A stretch of 64,000 nucleotides of DNA. Source: Salipiger thiooxidans. Its GTDB lineage: Bacteria > Pseudomonadota > Alphaproteobacteria > Rhodobacterales > Rhodobacteraceae. Position numbers and translations under genes: made by a program. This document shows, one piece after another, positions 7,010-15,950 of this stretch (positions are counted from its first letter, which is position 1; each line of letters begins with the position of its first letter). The notes under the pieces are model-generated. The model was not told where the DNA came from. It searched no databases and worked only from the letters and a program-made list of their open reading frames with translations. Location of the stretch: contig NZ_FNAV01000012.1 of the NCBI RefSeq assembly GCF_900102075.1, positions 1-64,000 on the forward strand, given 5' to 3'.

Positions 7010-8086
7010 TCAGCGGAAACCCAGTGCGCGGCGCAGCCGCATCATCGGCGAGGTCTCGTCTGCCGCGCGGCGCGCGATCTCGTCCAGAACCGCCTTCTTG
7101 CGGGTGGCATCCACGGTGCAGACATCGCGCACGTCGCGCAGTGCGGCGTGGCGGCGCTCGGCCTCGTCGCGGGGCATGGCGGTGGCGTCGATCTCGGGGA
7201 AGGAGATACCGTGGGTCTCCGCCAGCCAGTCGAGATCGGTGCAGCGCGCCTCGATCACCTCGTGCAGCCCGTTGCGGAGCACCGGCTTCGACTGGCCGGG
7301 CACGGCGGCGTCGGCGGTGCGCACCAGCCACTTGTAGCGCTGCGGGCGGCGGTCGTAGTGACGATGCGGGGATTTCTGCGTGCCGCGGAAATACTGCTGC
7401 AGGATCTCCATGGCCTCGGGGCTCGCGGTCTCGTTCTCGGCGTAGCTGCGACGGTCGAAGGCCCCGGGATCGGTCATCGGCAGGAAGTGCGTGATGAAGT
7501 CGGTCACCACGTCGCCGCCGGTCAGCGCCTCGCGCGCGTAGCGGCGGCAGATTACCTCGCCCGGGCCCTTCGAGGCCCAGGGCTCGAGCACGTCGCGGAA
7601 GCGGCTGGCCGAGGGCAGCTCGAACTCGGGGCGCTTCTTCAGGTCCTGCTGTGCGGCGGACAGGAAGTAGGAGGCGGGCGCGCGCAGGTAGGCCATCACC
7701 CGGATGTTGGCGAATTGCGGCTTCAGGATACCGTTCATGCGGGCGAAGGCGGCGTCGGTGAAGGGGCGGAACTGGTTCTCGCAGCTCAGCACCACCAGCG
7801 AGGGCGAACGCTTGGCGATGCGCTCTTCGAGCCGGGCCCAGAGATCGGCACCGGCTTCCTCGGCCTTCTTCTGCTCGCGCGCGGCGTTCACGTAGCCCGG
7901 CATGTTGCCCTTGGGCAGGCGGCTCAGGTGGGCGAAGATCTGCTGGTGGTTGGCGTGGCGCTCGGCCTCGCCCACGACGACGCCTGCCGCCTCGAGCATC
8001 TTGCGGTTGGCCACGAGCGCGTGCTGGATCGAGCTCGAGCCGGTCTTGCCGTGGCCGATGTGGATCAGGAGGTCGGGTTTCTTCAT
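7010..8086 (-). CDS. Sulfotransferase-like protein
   Basis: The product (358 residues from ATG 8086, chosen for AGGA 5 bases upstream; GTG 8110 is an alternative) begins with LLIHIGHGKTGSSSIQHAL, a P-loop-like strand-loop-helix that binds the 5'-phosphosulfate part of PAPS in sulfotransferases. A downstream VMAYLRAPASYFLSA segment resembles the 3'-phosphate-binding region. It would move sulfate to a carbohydrate or other acceptor, which cannot be told. Its gene faces away from the nearby sulfatase. Upstream lie two 15-bp direct repeats (8205-8241). Family membership is fairly sure, substrate unknown. Confidence 0.75.
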   Translation of the reverse strand: MKKPDLLIHIGHGKTGSSSIQHALVANRKMLEAAGVVVGEAERHANHQQIFAHLSRLPKGNMPGYVNAAREQKKAEEAGADLWARLEERIAKRSPSLVVLSCENQFRPFTDAAFARMNGILKPQFANIRVMAYLRAPASYFLSAAQQDLKKRPEFELPSASRFRDVLEPWASKGPGEVICRRYAREALTGGDVVTDFITHFLPMTDPGAFDRRSYAENETASPEAMEILQQYFRGTQKSPHRHYDRRPQRYKWLVRTADAAVPGQSKPVLRNGLHEVIEARCTDLDWLAETHGISFPEIDATAMPRDEAERRHAALRDVRDVCTVDATRKKAVLDEIARRAADETSPMMRLRRALGFR

Positions 8087-8204
8087 GGGGATCCTGTAGA
8101 GCTTCAGCACATCTCTCTAGAGCGTTTGGGGACGGACCGGAAACGCTTTCCGCGGCCTCATTCCTGGGTCGGGCACCGCGATCGTGACCCGGCGCGTCGG
8201 GTGA

Positions 8205-8241
8205 GTCTTGCACATCTAGTCGCGTGGTCTTGCACATCTAG
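8205..8241. repeat. Two perfect 15-bp direct repeats, 22-bp period
   Basis: GTCTTGCACATCTAG occurs at 8205-8219 and 8227-8241, start-to-start distance 22 bases (about two helical turns). It lies upstream of the minus-strand sulfotransferase gene (start 8086) and looks like a tandem activator- or repressor-binding site. Confidence 0.5.
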
Positions 8242-8308
8242 GGGCTCGTGCGCGCTCGCGCCATGGGGGGCCGCGGCATGGGCGGGCGGGCGCCGGTGCG
8301 CGCGTCTG

Positions 8309-9205
8309 TCAGGCCATGCCGGAGCTGCGCATGTCCTCGACCGCGAAGTCGATGAGCGCCCGGGTCTTGCGCGGCAGCGTCCGGCCCTCGAGCCAGACCG
8401 CGGCGATGGGGCGGGCGGGGCTGTCGTAGCCGGGCAGCAGGGGCACCAGCCGGCCGGCCTCGATATCATCGCCCAGCACGAAGACCGGGCAATAGGCCAC
8501 GCCGTCGCCCGCCACCGCCAGATCGCGCGCCACCTGCGCGCTGTTCACCATGAAGCGCGTCGGCACCCGCACCGTGGTGGTGTCGCCGTCGCGCAGAAAG
8601 CGCCAGCGGGCGGGGTCGGAGCGGTTGGTGTCGACGATGCAGAGATGGCTTGCAAGATCCTCGGGCGTGGCGGGCGCGGGGTGGCGGGCGAGGTAGTCGG
8701 GACTCGCCACCAGCCGCGAGCGGATGGCACCGAGCTTGCGGCGCTTCAGCGACGACAGCGCGGGCTCGCCGATGCGGAAGCCCAGGTCGATGCCATCGGC
8801 GGCAAGGTCGACATAGGCATCGCTGAGCCGCAGGTCGATGGTCAGCTCCGGGTGCGGTGCGGCGAAGCGCGACAGCAGGTCCTTGACGTATTTCTCGCCG
8901 AATGTGACCGGCGCCGAGACCCTGAGCGTGCCGGTGAAGCCGCGCCCGTCCTCGGTCACCTCGGCCAGCATCTCGTCGAGTTCGTCCAGCAGCGCGGGCG
9001 CCCGCGCCAGCAGCGCCTCGCCCGAGGCGGTGACGCCCACCTTGCGCGTGGTGCGCTGCAGCAGCCGCACGCCCAGCCGCCGCTCGAGCTCGGCCACGTA
9101 TTTCGAGGTCAGCCGGTTCGAGATCCCCAGCCGCTCGGCGGCGCCGGTGAACGAGCCGGTCTCGGCGGTGGCGACGAAGGCGCGCAGGCCGTCGATCATG
9201 TCCAT
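8309..9205 (-). CDS. LysR-family transcriptional regulator
   Basis: About 298 residues with an N-terminal winged helix-turn-helix (TAETGSFTGAAERLGIS, then a linker helix) and a periplasmic-binding-protein-like effector domain. Start at ATG 9205 (or 9199) because LysR proteins begin a few residues before this helix; an upstream ATG at 9253 has a better ribosome site (AAAGGA) but would place the palindrome at 9224-9244 inside the gene. It is divergent from doxX and the dioxygenase gene, the usual layout when the LysR protein controls the neighbour. The inducer is unknown, perhaps a quinone or phenolic compound. Confidence 0.85.
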   Translation of the reverse strand: MDMIDGLRAFVATAETGSFTGAAERLGISNRLTSKYVAELERRLGVRLLQRTTRKVGVTASGEALLARAPALLDELDEMLAEVTEDGRGFTGTLRVSAPVTFGEKYVKDLLSRFAAPHPELTIDLRLSDAYVDLAADGIDLGFRIGEPALSSLKRRKLGAIRSRLVASPDYLARHPAPATPEDLASHLCIVDTNRSDPARWRFLRDGDTTTVRVPTRFMVNSAQVARDLAVAGDGVAYCPVFVLGDDIEAGRLVPLLPGYDSPARPIAAVWLEGRTLPRKTRALIDFAVEDMRSSGMA

Positions 9206-9223
9206 GCGATCATTACGAACGAA

Positions 9224-9244
9224 ATGTGGATTGTCATTCCACAT
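9224..9244. promoter_or_regulatory. Candidate LysR operator
   Basis: Perfect inverted repeat ATGTGGA/TCCACAT with a 7-base centre, between the divergent regulator and doxX genes. The size and place fit a LysR-type recognition site. Confidence 0.5.
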
Positions 9245-9357
9245 CATCTCCATTTCATTCCTTTCCCGCAAGGCGCATCTTGGGCCTATCAAAACACACA
9301 CCGCCACCGGGGACGCCACGACGCGCCGGTGCCGGACCTGACCGAAGGACCACCACC

Positions 9358-9762
9358 ATGATCGACGTGAAATCCGCGCCCTATGCCGCGCTCCTGCTCC
9401 GCGTCTGCACCGGCGCGCTTTTCGTGACGCACGGGCTTACCAAGCTCTTCGTCTTCACCCCCGCCGGCACCATGGGCTTTTTCGAGAGCCTCGGCCTGCC
9501 GGGCTGGCTCGGCCTTGCCACCATGCTCTTCGAGATCGTGGGCGGCGCGGCGCTGATCCTCGGCGTCGCCACCCGCCTCGTGGCGCTGGTCGCCGTCCCG
9601 GTGCTGCTGGGCGCCGCGATCACCGCCCACTGGAGCAACGGCTTCGGCTTCTCGAACGCCGGCGGCGGCTGGGAATACCCGGTGATGTGGGCCGCCGTGA
9701 TGGCCGCGCTCGCCCTGCTCGGCGACGGCGCGCTCGCGTTCTGGCCGCTCAAGCGCGGCTGA
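9358..9762 (+). CDS. DoxX-family membrane protein
   Basis: 134 residues with four hydrophobic segments and the DoxX/DoxD-like pattern (LLRVCTGALFVTHGLTKLF near the start). GAAGGA lies about 9 bases before ATG 9358, which fixes the start. Members occur with redox or stress genes, but the reaction is not settled. The LysR-doxX-dioxygenase order is common in proteobacteria and suggests joint control. Confidence 0.85.
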   Translation: MIDVKSAPYAALLLRVCTGALFVTHGLTKLFVFTPAGTMGFFESLGLPGWLGLATMLFEIVGGAALILGVATRLVALVAVPVLLGAAITAHWSNGFGFSNAGGGWEYPVMWAAVMAALALLGDGALAFWPLKRG

Positions 9763-9849
9763 GCGCCCGCACCTATTAACGGGTGCCGCCGTGCCGCATG
9801 ATCGGCATGGCGCCGCGCCCGACGCAACCCATTCCAGGGGAGATCCGCC

Positions 9850-10671
9850 ATGAGCATCTCGCAACAACTGCAGAAACTGAAAGACGGCCTGAAGGCCTCG
9901 GACCGCATGCCGGTGGTCTTCCTTGGCCACGGCAGCCCGATGAACGCCATCGAGGACAACCCCTACGCGCGCAGCTGGGCCAGGCTCGGCCAGACGCTGC
10001 CGCGCCCGCAGGCGATCCTCGTGGTCTCGGCGCACTGGATGACCAGGGGCTCGACGCTGGTCAGCGTGACCGCGCGCCCCGAGACGATCCACGATTTCTA
10101 CGGCTTCCCGCAGGAGCTGTTCCAGCAGCAGTACCCGGCGCCCGGCGCGCCCGGGCTCGCCGCCGAGGTGGTGTCGATCCTCGCCAGCCACCACGCCGAG
10201 GGCGACGACACCTGGGGGCTCGATCACGGCGCCTGGTCGGTGCTGAAGTTCCTCTATCCGGGGGCCGACGTGCGGGTGTTCCAGCTCTCGATCGACATGC
10301 GTGCCGACCTGCCGGAACACGTGGCCATCGGCGAGGCGCTGCGCGGCCTGCGCAGTCGCGGCGTGCTGATCCTGGGATCCGGCAACGTGGTGCACAACCT
10401 GCGCGAAGTGCGCTGGGGCGGCGGGCCCGCCCATGACTGGGCCGAGGAGTTCGACACGTTCTTCGCCGACCGGCTGGGGCAGGGCGACATCGCCGCGCTC
10501 AGCGACCGCGCCGGCATGGGCCGGCTCTTCAATATGGCGCACCCGAGCTTCGACCACTACCTGCCGGCGCTCACCGTCGCCGGGGCGGCCGATGCGAAGG
10601 ACCGGCTGATCTTCATGAACGACAGCATCGACCTGGGATCGGTCTCGATGCGCAGCTTCGTCTACTACTGA
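9850..10671 (+). CDS. ygiD: 4,5-DOPA dioxygenase extradiol-like protein (LigB/YgiD family)
   Basis: A 273-residue cytosolic metalloenzyme of the LigB extradiol ring-cleaving superfamily. Conserved histidines are visible at His27 (FLGHGSP), His62 (SAHW), His126 (LDHGAW), His182 (GNVVHN) and His231/236 (MAHPSFDHYL); the first two and a late one match the metal ligands of E. coli YgiD. It would open catechol-type rings; the natural substrate is uncertain. It lies 87 bases after doxX and probably shares its transcript. Confidence 0.88.
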   Translation: MSISQQLQKLKDGLKASDRMPVVFLGHGSPMNAIEDNPYARSWARLGQTLPRPQAILVVSAHWMTRGSTLVSVTARPETIHDFYGFPQELFQQQYPAPGAPGLAAEVVSILASHHAEGDDTWGLDHGAWSVLKFLYPGADVRVFQLSIDMRADLPEHVAIGEALRGLRSRGVLILGSGNVVHNLREVRWGGGPAHDWAEEFDTFFADRLGQGDIAALSDRAGMGRLFNMAHPSFDHYLPALTVAGAADAKDRLIFMNDSIDLGSVSMRSFVYY

Positions 10672-10698
10672 GATACAAGGACCGGGAAGGCCCCCGAC

Positions 10699-11451
10699 AT
10701 GCTCGTGACAGGTATATCGACGACGGACTGGCAACCGGTGCAGAAGGCCGAAGAGAAGGGCCGCTTCGTGCGCCAGGACTCGTCCTTCCGCAACCGGATC
10801 ACCCGGGACGGGGCGCCGGGCCACTCACCGGTGAGGGCGGCTTTCCCGCCGAGGCCGGGCGCTACCGGCATCGCCTGAACCTGCCCCCGGGCGTCGCGCA
10901 CGCTGATGGCCCGCGCCCTGAAGGGGCTCGAGGAGATCATCCCGGCTGCCGTGGTGAACCCCGCACCGGGCGCGCAGGGCTGGGAATTCTGCGGCCACCC
11001 GGGCGCCGGGGAAGATCCGCTGCACTGGGCCGCCTACCTGCACGAGCTCTACACCCGCGCCGACAGGCAGTTCACCGGCCGCGCCACGGTGCCGGTGCTT
11101 TGGGACATGAAGCGCGACGTGATGGTCAACAACGAAAGCGCTGACATCCTGCGCATGTTCGACACCGCCTTCGAGGGGCTGGTGCCCTCGGACCTGCGGC
11201 TCTGCCCCGAGGACCTTGCCGCCGGGATCGACGCGCTCAACCCGCGGATCTCGGCCTGCATGGCGCGCATCCTCGCGCGGCCCGGGGTGCGGGCGACGGT
11301 CAACATGGATCACATCACGCGGGGGTACTACGCCATCAAGGCGCTGCACCCAACGCGGATCCGGCCAATTGGCCCCGCGCATTTGGGGCGCTGTTGCGGG
11401 GGTGACCTTGGGGACCTTGCCGGGGGCGCTTTGTGGAGGGGGCGGGAGTGA
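10699..11451 (+). pseudogene. Broken glutathionyl-hydroquinone reductase (Xi-class GST, YqjG-like)
   Basis: From ATG 10699 the product reads as the start of a YqjG/ECM4-type enzyme (GRFVRQDSSFRN). The frame is lost near 10820, where GEGGF and EAGRY motifs continue in another frame, and an in-frame TGA stands at 10876-10878. The original frame then resumes with a changed active-site motif (CPRASRT instead of CPWAHRT), GLEEIIPAAVVNP, DMKRDVMVNNESADILRMF and the usual ending DHITRGYYAIKALHP. About 90-100 residues of the helical domain are missing between ALNPRI and MARILARPGV. A frameshift pair, a stop and a deletion together make a working enzyme very unlikely. Confidence 0.85.
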
Positions 11452-11501
11452 GGGGCCAGCCCCTCACACTCCCCGGAGTTTAGGGGCAAGATGAAGGGCG
11501 G
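11448..11501 (+). repeat. Dispersed hairpin-core repeat, copy 1
   Basis: Hairpin with 8-bp arms GTGAGGGG/CCCCTCAC (11448-11467), then the core CCCCGGAGTTTA, GGGGCAAGATGAAGGGCGG (11471-11501). It lies at the 3' end of the broken reductase and overlaps its stop. The GC-rich rest up to 11746 holds nothing recognisable. Confidence 0.7.
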
Positions 11502-11746
11502 ACGCGGCGCTGGGGCGTCTGGCCGCGTGCTTTTTGATTTCGGGCTGTGGGGCTCGCGGGTGGCGGGGCGTTTTTTGGCTTTGGAGCGTGGCCGGGTGTA
11601 GGGGGCGCACGCGGGCTGGTGTGTCGGCGGGTTGTGGGGCGCCGGGGCCATGTGCCGGGTGCGGGGAGGTGGGGCCGGTTCGGGGTGAAGGTGCTGGCGT
11701 ATTGGTTGAGGGGCAGGGCGCCGGGGGACGTCCTGCCCCTTTTTCG

Positions 11747-12067
11747 TCATGCGGGCTGGGTGATCTTCTGGATTGCCCGGAAGCCTTCGAAACGGGGGGC
11801 GCCGCTGTGCAGCTTGCGGGTCTCGCCGGCGCGGGAATGGGCGGCGCGGAAGCTGTCGCTGCGGGTCCAGTCGCGGAAGTGCTCCTCGCTCTCCCACACG
11901 GTGTGCGAGGCGTAGAGGATGGTGCCGTCCTCCTCGGGGCCCTTCAGCATATGGAACTCCACGAAGCCGGGGTTCTCGTGCAGCTTGCTTTCGCGGCCGA
12001 GCCAGAGTTCCTCGAACTCGGCGGCGTTCTCGAGCGGGACGGTGAAGCGGTTCATTGCGAGATACAT
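11747..12067 (-). CDS. Heme-degrading monooxygenase, IsdG/HmuQ type
   Basis: 106 residues with the dimeric alpha-beta barrel pattern of antibiotic-biosynthesis monooxygenases. Asn6, Trp67 and His77 fall at the positions of the catalytic Asn, Trp and His of IsdG/IsdI, supporting heme ring opening that frees iron. AAAGGA lies 6 bases upstream of the ATG, and it follows hmuV by 18 bases as the last gene of the heme-uptake operon, where HmuQ/HmuD-type enzymes also sit in rhizobia. A different small substrate is possible, but residues and context agree. Confidence 0.75.
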   Translation of the reverse strand: MYLAMNRFTVPLENAAEFEELWLGRESKLHENPGFVEFHMLKGPEEDGTILYASHTVWESEEHFRDWTRSDSFRAAHSRAGETRKLHSGAPRFEGFRAIQKITQPA

Positions 12068-12085
12068 CTGTGGTCCTTTCTGGGG

Positions 12086-12874
12086 TCACTCCGCCGCGAG
12101 CGAGGCGGGGTGGGGGAGGATGAAGGGCGTGCCGGGCGGCGGCGCCAGGCCCACGCGCAGCGTGCAGCCGTAGGCGCGGGAGAGAGTCTCGGAGGACATT
12201 ACCCCGGAGACGGGCCCCGCGGCCAGCACGTGTCCGCCGGAGAGAAGCGCCACGTGGTCGGCGAACATGGCGGTGAGGTTGAGGTCGTGCATCACGGTCA
12301 CCACGCCGCCGCCGTCATCGGCGAAATCGCGGGCGATCTGCATGACCGCGAGCTGGTGGGCGATGTCGAGCGCCGAGACCGGCTCGTCGAGGAAGAGCCA
12401 GCGCGGCCCGTCCTCGTCGGCGGCGGCGCCGACCTGCGCCAGCACGCGGGCGAGCTGGGCGCGTTGCTGTTCGCCGCCCGAGAGCGACTGGTAGGGGCGT
12501 CCGGCATGGTGGCCGAGGTCGACCCGGGCCAGCGCCTGCAGCGCGGCGCGGCGGTCGTGGCCGGCGCGGCCGCGCGAGAGCCCGATCTCGACCACCTCGA
12601 GCACGGTGAAGGGGAAGGCCAGCGCCGAAGCCTGCGGCAGCACGCCCCGGATCGCCGCCAGCTCCCACGGGGCCAGCCCGTCGAGATCGTGGCCGTTGAG
12701 CGTGATCCGCCCGCCGTGCGGCAGGTCGCCGGTCAGGGCCTTGAGCAGCGTGGTCTTGCCCGAACCGTTGGGGCCGCAGATGGCGGTGACCTTGCCGGGC
12801 GCGGCGTCGAAGTCGACGCGGTGCAGGACCTCGGTGCGGCCGAGCCGGACGGTGATGTCGTGCGCGTGCACCAT
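12086..12874 (-). CDS. hmuV: Heme ABC transporter ATP-binding protein
   Basis: 262 residues from ATG 12874, which overlaps the hmuU stop (ATGA). Walker A GPNGSGKTT, signature LSGGEQQRAQLARVL, Walker B WLFLDEPVSALD and the switch His in VMHDLN are all present. It powers heme import through HmuU. A longer in-frame start at 12913 is less likely because it lies inside hmuU. The operon order hmuS-T-U-V fixes the assignment. Confidence 0.93.
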   Translation of the reverse strand: MVHAHDITVRLGRTEVLHRVDFDAAPGKVTAICGPNGSGKTTLLKALTGDLPHGGRITLNGHDLDGLAPWELAAIRGVLPQASALAFPFTVLEVVEIGLSRGRAGHDRRAALQALARVDLGHHAGRPYQSLSGGEQQRAQLARVLAQVGAAADEDGPRWLFLDEPVSALDIAHQLAVMQIARDFADDGGGVVTVMHDLNLTAMFADHVALLSGGHVLAAGPVSGVMSSETLSRAYGCTLRVGLAPPPGTPFILPHPASLAAE

Positions 12875-13950
12875 CAGAGGTCCACCACGCCGCGCTGCCG
12901 GAGCAGGATCCACAGGAAGACCGGCGCGCCCAGCACCGCGGTGACGATGCCGATGGGCAGCTCCGCCGGGGCCACGACGACGCGGCTGATCATGTCCGCC
13001 ACCAGCAGCAGCGCGGCGCCCAGAAGCGCCGCGTTGATCAGCAGCGCCCGGTGGTCGGGGCCGGAGGCGAGGCGCAGCAGGTGCGGCACCACGATGCCGA
13101 TGAAGCCGATGCCACCCGAGACCGCCACGGCGGCGCCGGTGGCGGCGGCGACGCAGAGGATGGAGAGCCGCTTCATGCGCTGCACGGGGATGCCGATGTG
13201 GGCGGCGGTGGCCTCGCCGAGCGCCAGCGCGTTCAGGGCGCGGCCCAGCAGCACCGCGCCCGCGAGCGAGACGGCGATCACCGGCAGCGCCACCGCGAGC
13301 TTGGTCCAGCTCGCACCGGCAAGCGAGCCGAGGCCCCAGAAGGTGAGGTCGCGCAGCTGCGCGTCGTCGGCCATGTAGACCAGCACGCCCGAGACCGCGC
13401 CGGTCAGTGCCCCAAGCGCGATGCCGGCAAGCAGCATCGTCGCCACCGAAGTGTGACCGCGCCGGGTCGCGACGCGGTAGAGCAGCAGCGTGGTGACCCA
13501 GCCGCCGAGGAAGGCCGCGACCGGCACGAGGTAGGGCCCCGGCAGGACGGCCAGTGCCGGCGGCAGCAGCCCGCCCAGCACGATGGCGAGGATCGCGCCG
13601 AGCCCCGCGCCCGCGCTCACCCCGACGATGCCGGGATCGGCCAGCGGGTTGCGGAAGAGCCCCTGCATCACCGCGCCCGAGACCGCCAGCGCCGCGCCCA
13701 CCGCGAGCCCCATGGCAAGGCGCGGCAGGCGGATGTCCAGCAGCACAACGCGCTCCATGGCGCTGAGTTCGTCGCCGCGCAGGAGCTTTCCCGCGACGTC
13801 CCAGAGTTGCACGCCGGTGGCGCCCACGGTGAGGCTCGTCAGCGCCACGACCACGAGCAGCAGCGCCAGCAGCCCGTGCAGGCGCCGGGCCCGGCTCAGC
13901 CTGTCGGGCGGCGCGGGGGTGGCGAGGGTCGGATCGGTGAGAGCGACCAC
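12874..13950 (-). CDS. hmuU: Heme ABC transporter permease
   Basis: 358 residues with about ten hydrophobic segments and the FecCD/BtuC permease motifs (RLPRLAMGLAVGAALAVSG, GLFRNPLADPGIVGVS, GFIGIVVPHLLR). It forms the inner-membrane channel for heme with HmuV, fed by HmuT. It starts 3 bases after the hmuT stop. The first 25 or so residues form a variable cytoplasmic tail. Confidence 0.93.
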   Translation of the reverse strand: MVALTDPTLATPAPPDRLSRARRLHGLLALLLVVVALTSLTVGATGVQLWDVAGKLLRGDELSAMERVVLLDIRLPRLAMGLAVGAALAVSGAVMQGLFRNPLADPGIVGVSAGAGLGAILAIVLGGLLPPALAVLPGPYLVPVAAFLGGWVTTLLLYRVATRRGHTSVATMLLAGIALGALTGAVSGVLVYMADDAQLRDLTFWGLGSLAGASWTKLAVALPVIAVSLAGAVLLGRALNALALGEATAAHIGIPVQRMKRLSILCVAAATGAAVAVSGGIGFIGIVVPHLLRLASGPDHRALLINAALLGAALLLVADMISRVVVAPAELPIGIVTAVLGAPVFLWILLRQRGVVDL

Positions 13951-13953
13951 GGC

Positions 13954-14832
13954 TCAGGACCCGTAGAGCGCGGCGGCAAGTTCGCTCACCGCCGCGCCGG
14001 TGCGGGGGCCGAAGCCCAGCAGCTTGAGCCCGTCCATCTGGACCAGCGACCGGCTCTCCGCCGCCGGGGTCACCGCCAGCGCGGGCAGGGCGAAGAGTTC
14101 TTCGGCGCTGGCGCCATGGTCGCCGCCGCGGTCCATCATCAGGATCACGTCGGGGGCGGCGGCGGCGGCGGCCTCGTCCGAAAGCGGCTTGTAGCCGGTC
14201 ACGCCCTCGAGCGCGTTGACGCCGCCCGCCATGGCGATGATCGCCGCGGCGCCGGTGTCGTCGCCCGCGCCCATCAGCCGGCCGCCCTGCGCCGAGAGCA
14301 CGAAGAGCACGCGCTTGGGGGCACCGCCGTGTTCCTGCGCGCGGGCCTTGGCGGTCTCGATCTGCCCGGTGACCTGCCGGGCCAGCGCCTCGGCCTCGTC
14401 CGGCACTTCGAGCGCGTCGCCCACGGCGCGGATCTTGGCGGCGACGCTTTCGGCGTCGAAGCCGCCGGGCACGGTGATGAAGGGGATGGCGGCCTCTTCC
14501 AGCACCCCGAGCGTCTCGGGCGGGCCGGCGCCTTCCTCGGAGAGAATCAGGTCGGGACTGACCGAGAGCACGCCCTCGGGCGAGAGCGCGCGCATGTAGC
14601 CGACGTCCGGAAGGGCCTGAGCCTCGGGCGGGAAGGTCGAGGTGGTGTCGCGGGCGATCAGCCGGTGCTGCTGGCCGAGCGCATAGACGATCTCGGTCAC
14701 CGAGCCGCCGATGGCGAGCGTGTCGGCCTCGCCGCGCGCGGCCTGTGCGGGCAGGATCGCCGCGCCGAGCCCGCCGAGCGCGAGATAGGCGGCGGAGGAG
14801 AGGGTAAGGGCCAGGACGGAGCGGCGGTTCAT
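13954..14832 (-). CDS. hmuT: Periplasmic heme-binding protein
   Basis: 292 residues from ATG 14832, overlapping the hmuS stop by ATGA. The N-terminus MNRRSVLAL and the following hydrophobic stretch could be a twin-arginine or Sec signal. The mature part shows class III binding-protein motifs (IVYALGQQHRLIARD, SPDLILSEEG, a Gly-rich GVNALEGVTGYKPLS). It carries heme from the receptor to HmuUV. Confidence 0.9.
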   Translation of the reverse strand: MNRRSVLALTLSSAAYLALGGLGAAILPAQAARGEADTLAIGGSVTEIVYALGQQHRLIARDTTSTFPPEAQALPDVGYMRALSPEGVLSVSPDLILSEEGAGPPETLGVLEEAAIPFITVPGGFDAESVAAKIRAVGDALEVPDEAEALARQVTGQIETAKARAQEHGGAPKRVLFVLSAQGGRLMGAGDDTGAAAIIAMAGGVNALEGVTGYKPLSDEAAAAAAPDVILMMDRGGDHGASAEELFALPALAVTPAAESRSLVQMDGLKLLGFGPRTGAAVSELAAALYGS

Positions 14833-15878
14833 GCGGTGACCTCCTCGGCCGAGGGCAGGGCGTCCACGATCTCGCGCCACGCCGGGCGGTGGTCGTTGCC
14901 GTCCTTGCCGACGCCGAAGCACTGGAAGATCAGCCCGCCTTCGGCGTCGAAGGCCTCGACCGAGACCGCGGCGCCGCGTTGCGTGGGTTTCTCGACCGCC
15001 CAGAGCTCGGCCACCTTGTCGCGGCGCAGGTGCAGGTTGAAGCCCGGGTCCATGACGTTCTGCCACGGCCCCATCGGGCGCAGCGTGCGGATCGGGCCCG
15101 AGTGGATCTGGATGCAGCCGCGGTTGCCGACGAAGAGCATGATCGCGGTCTCGCGGTCGCGTACGGTCTCGAGCATCTGATCGACGCAGCCCGGATCGAG
15201 CCGCCGGGCAAAGGGCGCGCCGGCGATGCGGTAGGCGCCGAGCCGGTTCATCCGCAGCTTCGAGCACAGCCGCAGGAACTGGTGGGTGTCGGTCAGCCGC
15301 GCCCATTCCTTGCGCAGGATGTCGAGCTTTGCAGGGTCGGACTTCGGCGCCTCGACCGGTTCGCGCGGGGCGACGTCGAGCGTGTCCGCGGTCTCGCCGG
15401 TGGCCAGCGCCTCCCTGGCGGCGACCCATGCGGCAAGGTCGGACCCGGCGCGGAGGTGGATCTTGTGCACCGCGTCGCCGGCGGCGTCGAACACCTGCAG
15501 GCTGCGGCGGAGGCCGTGCTCGCCCTCGTGCTCGACCATGAAGCCGTGCACCCAGTGTTTGGGGAAGATCCGCAGGTCGATCTCGTCAGCCAGCACCATC
15601 GCGGCATGCGGTCCGGGGTGGTAGTTGGCGTAGGTGCCGACCTTCTCGTGCACCGCGGCCTCGACCCGGGTCAGCGCCATGACCTCGCCCATGCGCTCGG
15701 CGGCGTGGATGACGACGTCGGGATGGGCGGTGATGCGGATCACGCCATGCCCGGTCTGGGCGGCGAGAAGCTGGGCTTCGGAGATCTTCAGGCGGTCCGC
15801 GAGGTCGCGGCTGCGGGCGGCACCGGCCTCGGTGAGGGCGGCGCGAATCTCGTTCGGGGTGGGCGTGCGGGTTGTCAT
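14829..15878 (-). CDS. hmuS: Hemin-degrading or heme-trafficking factor HmuS
   Basis: 349 residues, with the two repeated HemS/ChuX-like halves typical of the family (about 30-175 and 200-345). Start chosen at ATG 15878 (AGG 5 bases upstream) rather than ATG 15902, which has no ribosome site. The protein receives cytoplasmic heme; family members are described as heme chaperones or as anaerobic heme-degrading enzymes. It is the first gene of the hmuSTUV-isdG unit and is divergent from hmuR. Confidence 0.92.
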   Translation of the reverse strand: MTTRTPTPNEIRAALTEAGAARSRDLADRLKISEAQLLAAQTGHGVIRITAHPDVVIHAAERMGEVMALTRVEAAVHEKVGTYANYHPGPHAAMVLADEIDLRIFPKHWVHGFMVEHEGEHGLRRSLQVFDAAGDAVHKIHLRAGSDLAAWVAAREALATGETADTLDVAPREPVEAPKSDPAKLDILRKEWARLTDTHQFLRLCSKLRMNRLGAYRIAGAPFARRLDPGCVDQMLETVRDRETAIMLFVGNRGCIQIHSGPIRTLRPMGPWQNVMDPGFNLHLRRDKVAELWAVEKPTQRGAAVSVEAFDAEGGLIFQCFGVGKDGNDHRPAWREIVDALPSAEEVTA

Positions 15879-15950
15879 GACACCTGTCCGGTTCTTCAGC
15901 ATGTGAGGAAAGAACGACGGCTGGCGCTTGTGACGGCTGGCAAGTCCTTG

